The notes beneath the pieces are model-generated. The model was not told the DNA's origin, ran no database searches, and saw nothing but the letters and a program-made list of their open reading frames with translations. The translations under genes and the position numbers were made by a program. DNA of 64,000 bases from Bhargavaea beijingensis (GTDB lineage Bacteria; Bacillota; Bacilli; Bacillales_A; Planococcaceae). Numbering within the stretch: the first letter of the stretch is position 1; each line of letters starts with the position of its first letter. Shown one piece after another: positions 58,698 through 64,000 of the stretch. The stretch covers positions 265,899-329,898 of the forward strand of contig NZ_FNAR01000001.1 in assembly GCF_900101985.1 (NCBI RefSeq), read 5' to 3'.

Positions 58698-59381
58698 GTG
58701 AAGCGGATTTACGAAGGCAAGACGAAGGATGTCTACGAGCTGGAGAACGGGACAATCCAGCTGAAGTTCAAGGATGACGTGACCGGGGAGGACGGGGTGT
58801 TCGACCCGGGCGCGAACACGGTCGGCCTGACGATTGAGGGCGCGGGCCGCGCCGGCCTGCGCATGACGGAATACTTTTTCGGAAAGCTGGCCGAGGCCGG
58901 TGTCCCGACCCACTTTATCGCAGCGGATCTGGACAGCCAGACGATGAACGTCCGCAAGGCGGACGTGTTCGGCAAGGGTCTTGAAGTGATCTGCCGGTAC
59001 CGCGCGGTCGGGAGCTTCCTGCGCCGGTACGGGGCCTATGCGGAAGAGGGACAGGTGCTTGATGCGTTCGTCGAGGTGACGATCAAAGACGATGAGCGCC
59101 AGGACCCGCCGATCAGCAAGGATGCCCTCGTCGAGCTGGGCATCCTGGATGGCGGGGAATACGATACGCTCAAACAGCTGACCAAACAGATTTCCGGCAT
59201 TGTCAAAGATGAGCTCGCCTACCGGGGGCTGGAACTGTACGACATCAAGCTTGAATTCGGCCGCGACGCGGAAACCGGCGGCGTCCTCCTGATCGACGAG
59301 ATCTCCGGAGGCAACATGCGTGTTTACAAAGGCGGCGAATACATCGAACCGCTCCGGCTTGAACAGCTGCTGTTCGGTTAA
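58698..59381 (+). CDS. purC: SAICAR synthetase-like protein (PurC family), orphan
   Basis: A 227-residue PurC-family enzyme: VKRIYEGKTKDVYELENGTI, GADLDSQ-type middle, EVICRYRAVGSFLRRYGAYA, and IDEISGGNMRVYKGGE. It ligates aspartate to CAIR in purine synthesis. It is not in a pur operon and differs in places from the usual Bacillus enzyme, so may be a second, specialised copy. GTG start at 58698 after AGAGGTGG. Terminator at 59392. Confidence 0.82.
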   Translation: MKRIYEGKTKDVYELENGTIQLKFKDDVTGEDGVFDPGANTVGLTIEGAGRAGLRMTEYFFGKLAEAGVPTHFIAADLDSQTMNVRKADVFGKGLEVICRYRAVGSFLRRYGAYAEEGQVLDAFVEVTIKDDERQDPPISKDALVELGILDGGEYDTLKQLTKQISGIVKDELAYRGLELYDIKLEFGRDAETGGVLLIDEISGGNMRVYKGGEYIEPLRLEQLLFG

Positions 59382-59391
59382 AGAACGACGA

Positions 59392-59428
59392 AAAAAGCAC
59401 CTGCCCGTTAATGGGACAGGTGCTTTTT
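59392..59428. terminator. intrinsic terminator after purC
   Basis: AAAAAGCACCTG-CCC and GGG-CAGGTGCTTTTT arms around GTTAAT. Similar to the terminator at 63819. Confidence 0.9.
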
Positions 59429-59448
59429 GATCGGATCGGAATTGCATA

Positions 59449-59545
59449 ACAGTCACTCGCGATGGTTTTGCCGACACTGATCGCGGGGTTCGAGGCACCC
59501 GCGGTTATTTTCGAAGCACTCGCACCGGTTCATGCGTCACTCATC
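59449..59545. repeat. 21-bp phased repeat array, word CACTCGC
   Basis: CACTC-type words start at 59454 (GTCACTCGC), 59475 (ACACTGATC), 59496 (GGCACCCGC), 59517 (AGCACTCGC) and 59538 (GTCACTCAT), exactly 21 bp apart. The last unit overlaps the stop of the TetR gene. Confidence 0.75.
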
Positions 59546-60424
59546 CGCCAGCGCGAACTTTTCTTTCATCTCTTGCAGGCTGTCCCTGAACGCCGGATAC
59601 GGTCGGAAAACGGATAAGGCGCCATTGATGGCGGTGCGGTCGGCCCCGGCGCCTGCTGCCGCCTGGGTCTCGAGAAAGTCCAGGGTCGACTGCAGGTATT
59701 GGGCGGTCGCGCGGGGGATCGCCAGTCCGCAAAGGGTCGTGCGCATGGCCTCAATCACCCCGCTCACATCTTCCGGTTCCTCTTCTTCGGGGAACAGTCC
59801 CGAGAACAGTGCCCGCAGCGTCTCGTCATCCAGGAGCGGCCGGAGCGTGCCCCCGAGAAATCCTTCGGCCGCCTGTCCGGTCATCCGGACGATGAGGTCC
59901 GTCAGGGTTTCCGGATTCAGAGCCTGAGGGTTCGAGATGAACTGCTGCATATAATGACTTTTGATGCCTTCCGTGATGACGTAAATATCGTGGGTATACG
60001 GCCGGATCGCCTCCCCATAGATGGAGGTAAGCTGGTCGCGGTACCAGTCGGCCTGCGATACCCGGAGTTCTTCGATAAACCTGATCAGTTCGGGGTTCAG
60101 GCTAAAGGCCTGTTCGCGGATCACCATGATGATAAAGTCGATGTGCCGCTGCATCTGGGCAATCTGGACCTCGGTCTGGCGCCGGAAGTTTTCCTCTGCG
60201 GACAGTCCGGGGGCGACGGCGCGCTCCATCTCTTCCTGGATCAGCGAGGTGTAGTATCTGAAAATCTCCACCTGGAGAGCGTCCTTTGATTTAAAGTGAA
60301 GGTAGAAGGCGCCTTTGGAAATACCGGCCTGGACGGCAATCTCCTGGATCGGGGTGCCGTGGAACCCTTTTTCCGTGAACAGGGTGATTGCCGCCTCGAT
60401 GATGCGCTTCTTTGTTTCGTTCAT
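59537..60424 (-). CDS. TetR-family regulator of the SwrC-like efflux gene
   Basis: A 295-residue TetR protein. The DNA-binding part reads ETKKRIIEAAITLFTEKGFH and AGISKGAFYLHFKSKDALQV. The C-terminal part matches YerO-like regulators. AAAGGAGG precedes the ATG at ten bases. It is divergent from the RND exporter, as yerO and swrC in B. subtilis. TGACC-GGTCA palindromes lie in the shared region. Likely represses both. Confidence 0.85.
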   Translation of the reverse strand: MNETKKRIIEAAITLFTEKGFHGTPIQEIAVQAGISKGAFYLHFKSKDALQVEIFRYYTSLIQEEMERAVAPGLSAEENFRRQTEVQIAQMQRHIDFIIMVIREQAFSLNPELIRFIEELRVSQADWYRDQLTSIYGEAIRPYTHDIYVITEGIKSHYMQQFISNPQALNPETLTDLIVRMTGQAAEGFLGGTLRPLLDDETLRALFSGLFPEEEEPEDVSGVIEAMRTTLCGLAIPRATAQYLQSTLDFLETQAAAGAGADRTAINGALSVFRPYPAFRDSLQEMKEKFALADE

Positions 60425-60441
60425 CTGCTTCCGTCCTCCTT

Positions 60442-60455
60442 TGACCCTTCGGTCA
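60442..60455. promoter_or_regulatory. TetR operator-like palindrome (proximal)
   Basis: TGACC-CTTC-GGTCA, just upstream of the TetR start. Confidence 0.6.
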
Positions 60456-60553
60456 GTAATGTCAGTATAGCAGAATAAAAATGGATAAAGTGTGACAGCC
60501 GGCTCATATGATTGTATCCGGACGGCGTTTCCTTTATCCTGATAGAGGTAAAC

Positions 60554-60563
60554 TGACCGGTCA
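60554..60563. promoter_or_regulatory. TetR operator-like palindrome (proximal to swrC)
   Basis: TGACCGGTCA lies within the 12-bp palindrome CTGACCGGTCAG, 25 bp before the swrC start; same arms as at 60442. Confidence 0.6.
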
Positions 60564-60588
60564 GTCACGAGAACGGAGGAAAGCTCGC

Positions 60589-63500
60589 TTGAAGAAGATC
60601 ATCAACTTTTCCATCAATAATAAGTTCGCCATCTGGCTTCTGACCATCATGGCTATCGCAGCGGGAATCTACTCCGCGGCCACCATGAAGCAGGAGTCGA
60701 TGCCGGACATCACCGTACCGGTCGTGTCGGTCATGACCGTCTATCCGGGTGCTTCCCCGGATGAGGTCGCCGATTCGGTCACCGTCCCGGCCGAACAGAG
60801 TTTGAGGAACGTCGAGGGTGTGAAATCGATCCTGTCCTCATCGATGGAGAACATCTCGTCCATCCAGCTAGAGTTTGATTTTGAAAAAGACATGGACCGT
60901 GCCGTCACGGAAGTGGAGGGCGTCCTGAAAAACGTCCCGCTTCCGGATGATGCGCGGGATCCGTCCATTTCCCGGATCAGCATCAACGCTTTCCCGGTCG
61001 TCGCCCTCAGCATCACGGGCAACGGCCAGGACCTTGATGAACTGACGGAAATCGCCGTCAAGGACATCGTCCCGGCAATGGAAGAAGTCGAAGGGGTCGG
61101 GAACGTCCAGGCAAGCGGCCAGAAGTCGAAGGAAGTCCGGATCGACTTTGACGATGCCAAGCTTGCCGCGGCAGGACTTGACCAGGAAACGGTCACAGGC
61201 ATCATCCAAGGTTCCAACATCGCCTTCCCGCTCGGGCTGAACAAGCTTGACGGTTCCATGAAGAATGTCGTCATCGACGGCTCGGTCGCGTCCCTCGAGG
61301 CGCTGGAAAACCTGCAGATCCCGGCCATCCCTGCTCAGGGGGCAGGCCAGCCGGGCGCAGATGCGGCCATGGGGGGACAGGAGGCCGGCGCAAGCCAGGC
61401 AACGCCGGAAGCCGGTGCGGCCCAGGGAGGCCAAGATGCCGGTGCAAGCCAGGCAACGCCGGGCGCGGTTTCAGGCACCGTTCCGCCGGCTAGCATGGCC
61501 GGCCTGCCGACAATCGCCCTGTCTGACGTGGCGACCATCGAGGTCGTCAATGAATCCGCATCCATCTCCCGCACGAACGGGAAAGACTCGATCGGCATCC
61601 AGATCGTCAAGAGCCCGGACGCCAACACGGTCGATGTCGTCAATGGAGTCAAAGACGAAGCGGAGAAACTGGAAAAAGATTATGGCGTCGACATTGCCAT
61701 TACGTTTGACCAGGGAGAGCCGATTGAGCAGTCAGTCGAAACGATGCTTTCGAAAGCGCTCTTTGGCGCGCTGTTCGCGATCATCATCATCCTGCTTTTC
61801 CTGAGAAGCATCAAAACCACCTTCATCGCGGTCATCTCGATTCCGCTGTCGCTTCTCCTCGCGCTGCTTGTCCTGAACTCGATGGACATCACGCTCAACA
61901 TCATGACGCTTGGCGCGCTTACCGTCGCGATCGGCCGGGTCATCGACGACTCGATCGTCGTCGTCGAAAACATCTACCGCAGGATGCACCTGCCGGATGA
62001 GCCGCTGAAAGGCAAGAAACTGATTCTTGAGGCGACGAAAGAGATGTTTGTCCCGATTGCGTCCTCGACGATCGTCACCATTGCGGTGTTCCTGCCGCTC
62101 GCGCTCGTCTCCGGCCAGGTCGGCGAACTGTTCCTGCCGTTCGCGCTCGCAGTCGTGTTTGCGCTGCTAGCCTCGCTTCTCGTCGCGGTCACGGTCGTGC
62201 CGATGCTGTCGCACTCGCTGTTCAAGAAGCAGCTTTACGGCAGCCAGGCCGGTGTTGCCCGCAAAACCGAGAAGCCGGGCCGCCTTGCGCGTTGGTATAG
62301 GGGTATTCTGGAATGGGCGCTCAACCATAAATGGATCACGGCCGGCATTTCGGTCCTTCTTCTGGCGGGGAGCTTCCTGCTCGTGCCGCTGATCGGCGTC
62401 ACGTTCCTGCCTGAAGAAGAACAGAAAGTGGTCATGGCGACCTACAATCCGGAAGCCGGCCAGCCGAAGGAAGAAACGCTTGAAATCGTCTCCCGCGCCG
62501 AAGAGCTCCTGGAAAAACGGAAGGGCGTCACATCCTACCAGTTTTCCATCGAGGAAGCCGGCGGCATGGGCATGATGATGGGCGGAAGCGCGAACTCCGC
62601 GCTGTTCTTCATCGAATACGACTCCGACTTCGAAAACTTCTCGGAAGAGGCGAAATTGCTCGTCGGGACGCTGAACGAAGAATCCGGAAAAGGCGAATGG
62701 GGCTCGATGGACTTCACGTCCATGAGCGGCGGCTTCGAACTGTACGTCTATGCGGACAACGAGGACGACCTGAAGGCCACATCCGATCAGGTGGAGGAAA
62801 TCCTGAACAATACGGACGGCCTGGAAGCGGTCGAAAGCGACCTGACGGAAGCGTACGACCAGTACACCTTCGTCACCAACCAGCAGCGCCTTGCCGAACT
62901 CGGCCTGACGACTGCGCAGATCGGAATGGCGCTGAATGAAGGCACACAGGGAGCGGCCCTCACCTCGGTGAAGCACGAAGGCGACACGCTTGACGTCTTT
63001 GTCGCCGTTGAAGAAAAGGAATTCGGCACATTCGAAAAGCTCGAATCCTCCGAAATCCCGACCGCACTCGGTGGTACTGTCCGGCTCGGCGAAATTGCCG
63101 AAGTTCAGGAAGGCGAAGCGCCGACGACGGTGACCCGCCGGAACGGCAAGCTGTACACGACCGTCTCCGCGGAAGTGACCGGCAAAGACTCCGCAGCGAT
63201 TTCCCGTAAAGTTCAGGAGGAAGTGGATGAGTTGGATCTCCCGGCAGGCGCCAACGTTGAATTCGGCGGCATCACCGAGCAGATCAACGAGTCGTTCACG
63301 CAGCTTGGTCTCGCGATGCTCGCGGCGATTGCGATCGTCTACTTCGTCCTCGTCGTGACATTCGGCGGCGCGCTCGCACCGTTCGCCATCCTGTTCTCGC
63401 TGCCATTCGCGCTCATCGGAAGCTTCGTGGCGCTCTGGATCGCGGACGAACCGATTTCGGTATCCGTCATGATCGGCGCGCTCATGCTGATCGGAATCGT

Positions 63501-63810
63501 CGTCACGAACGCGATCGTCCTTATCGACCGCGTCATCCACAAGGAAAACGAAGGCGAAACGACGCGCCAGGCCCTGCTTGAAGCCGGCGCCACCCGTCTC
63601 CGCCCGATTCTGATGACCGCACTCGCGACCGTCTTCGCCTTGATTCCGCTCGCCATCGGAGCAGAAGGCGGCGGCATGATTTCCAAAGGACTCGGCATCA
63701 CCGTCATCGGCGGGCTCGTCAGCTCGACCCTGCTGACGCTGCTGATCGTCCCGATCGTCTACGAAGTCCTTGCGAAATTCCGCAAAAAACCGATGGCCGA
63801 ACCGGAATAA
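60589..63810 (+). CDS. swrC: RND-family multidrug/surfactin exporter (SwrC/AcrB-like)
   Basis: A 1073-residue RND permease with twelve helices and two large outer loops: MKQESMPDITVPVVSVMTVY, YPGASPDEVADSVTVPAEQS, the charged TM4 residues in TVAIGRVIDDSIVVVENIYR, and the second-half GALMLIGIVVTNAIVLIDRV. B. subtilis SwrC (1065 residues) gives surfactin self-resistance. Residues about 247-303 form an odd Gly/Ala/Gln-rich stretch containing AGASQATP twice. TTG start at 60589 after CGGAGGAAAG; the 27 upstream codons cross the operator. Regulated by the divergent TetR gene. Confidence 0.9.
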   Translation: MKKIINFSINNKFAIWLLTIMAIAAGIYSAATMKQESMPDITVPVVSVMTVYPGASPDEVADSVTVPAEQSLRNVEGVKSILSSSMENISSIQLEFDFEKDMDRAVTEVEGVLKNVPLPDDARDPSISRISINAFPVVALSITGNGQDLDELTEIAVKDIVPAMEEVEGVGNVQASGQKSKEVRIDFDDAKLAAAGLDQETVTGIIQGSNIAFPLGLNKLDGSMKNVVIDGSVASLEALENLQIPAIPAQGAGQPGADAAMGGQEAGASQATPEAGAAQGGQDAGASQATPGAVSGTVPPASMAGLPTIALSDVATIEVVNESASISRTNGKDSIGIQIVKSPDANTVDVVNGVKDEAEKLEKDYGVDIAITFDQGEPIEQSVETMLSKALFGALFAIIIILLFLRSIKTTFIAVISIPLSLLLALLVLNSMDITLNIMTLGALTVAIGRVIDDSIVVVENIYRRMHLPDEPLKGKKLILEATKEMFVPIASSTIVTIAVFLPLALVSGQVGELFLPFALAVVFALLASLLVAVTVVPMLSHSLFKKQLYGSQAGVARKTEKPGRLARWYRGILEWALNHKWITAGISVLLLAGSFLLVPLIGVTFLPEEEQKVVMATYNPEAGQPKEETLEIVSRAEELLEKRKGVTSYQFSIEEAGGMGMMMGGSANSALFFIEYDSDFENFSEEAKLLVGTLNEESGKGEWGSMDFTSMSGGFELYVYADNEDDLKATSDQVEEILNNTDGLEAVESDLTEAYDQYTFVTNQQRLAELGLTTAQIGMALNEGTQGAALTSVKHEGDTLDVFVAVEEKEFGTFEKLESSEIPTALGGTVRLGEIAEVQEGEAPTTVTRRNGKLYTTVSAEVTGKDSAAISRKVQEEVDELDLPAGANVEFGGITEQINESFTQLGLAMLAAIAIVYFVLVVTFGGALAPFAILFSLPFALIGSFVALWIADEPISVSVMIGALMLIGIVVTNAIVLIDRVIHKENEGETTRQALLEAGATRLRPILMTALATVFALIPLAIGAEGGGMISKGLGITVIGGLVSSTLLTLLIVPIVYEVLAKFRKKPMAEPE

Positions 63811-63818
63811 GCAGTGTG

Positions 63819-63853
63819 AAAAGCACCTGTCCCCTTGGGGGCGGGTGCTTTTT
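63819..63853 (+). terminator. intrinsic terminator after swrC
   Basis: AAAAGCACCTGTCCCC and GGGGCGGGTGCTTTTT arms around TT. Resembles the purC terminator at 59392. Confidence 0.88.
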
Positions 63854-63884
63854 GGATCCGGGGATGTTGGCGGTGGTGTTGGAT

Positions 63885-64000
63885 GGGTCGGGAGATTGCA
63901 CTATAGGACGCGGAAATGCAATATGGGTCGGGAGATTGCCGTATGGGTCGGGGGATTGCACTATGGGTCGGAAGATTGCACTATGGGACGCGGAAATGCA
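63885..64000. repeat. 20-bp phased repeat array, cut by window end
   Basis: Units start at 63885, 63905, 63925, 63945, 63965 and 63985, exactly 20 bp apart. Four read GGGTCGG(G/A)(A/G)GATTGC and two read (A/G)GGACGCGGAAATGCA. Unlike the 21-bp arrays, the sequence between words is also mostly conserved (ACTAT). The array runs to the end of the window. Confidence 0.9.

Noticed and set aside
62167..63540. 457-codon frame opposite swrC
   Set aside because: Antisense shadow with composition typical of a reversed membrane protein gene.

Overview
The window is about 57% G+C and comes from a low-GC-lineage (Bacillales-type) Gram-positive spore former that is unusually GC-rich. The evidence is strong Shine-Dalgarno sites (AAAGGAGG type), many TTG and GTG starts, a GerA-type germinant receptor operon, an alpha/beta-type SASP gene, and Bacillus families such as YtoQ, YwbE, DUF2975/YozG, Ger(x)C and SwrC. 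No tRNA, rRNA, CRISPR array or intact transposase was found. I do not name a genus.

Layout. 1-5.6 kb: the 3' part of an MMPL exporter, a VOC protein, two paralogous four-helix membrane proteins, a nucleotidyltransferase-like protein, a HAD phosphatase and a HIT hydrolase. 5.8-9.8 kb: GNAT, YtoQ, a TetR gene divergent from an AhpD-like/OsmC pair with two matching operators, and uvsE. 10-18 kb: methyltransferase, DUF2975/XRE pair, DinB, a degenerate resolvase-like protein, a quinone reductase, a secreted metallophosphoesterase behind a Pho-box-like promoter, a MazG-like protein and catalase remnants. 18-27.7 kb: NhaC with isoaspartyl dipeptidase, a large catalase, the ger operon and SASP. 27.8-32.9 kb: thiol-redox proteins and a queuosine module (queF, queC, VUT transporter) with two preQ1-I riboswitches. 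33-46.5 kb: amidohydrolase, a membrane/kinase-like fusion, a lipoprotein cluster with a frameshifted copy, an XRE/membrane operon, nitronate monooxygenase, a CDF transporter, a YbjQ pair, a papain-like protein and an EamA exporter. 46.5-53.3 kb: an accessory stretch with a decayed LXG toxin, AT-rich immunity-type genes, a VOC gene, a large helicase and a RimJ/RimL-type acetyltransferase, with two copies of a DnaA-box-rich element around it. 53.3-64 kb: an Fnr-like regulator, a P-type metal ATPase with a separate HMA protein, two tandem GGDEF proteins (the first frameshifted), an orphan purC, and a TetR/SwrC efflux pair.

Three features are not explained by ordinary genes. First, at least ten intergenic spacers hold short arrays of a 9-12 bp word repeated exactly every 21 bp (20 bp in one case), with non-conserved sequence between. 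Each locus has its own word, but words recur between distant loci and in both orientations. Second, several single-gene units are bracketed by near-identical terminator hairpins, as if genes had been inserted at, or moved with, a terminator. Third, a roughly 150-bp element rich in DnaA-box-like sequences occurs twice in direct orientation around the LXG/helicase segment. Two frameshifts lie in 8-base homopolymers and could be slippage, decay or sequencing error.
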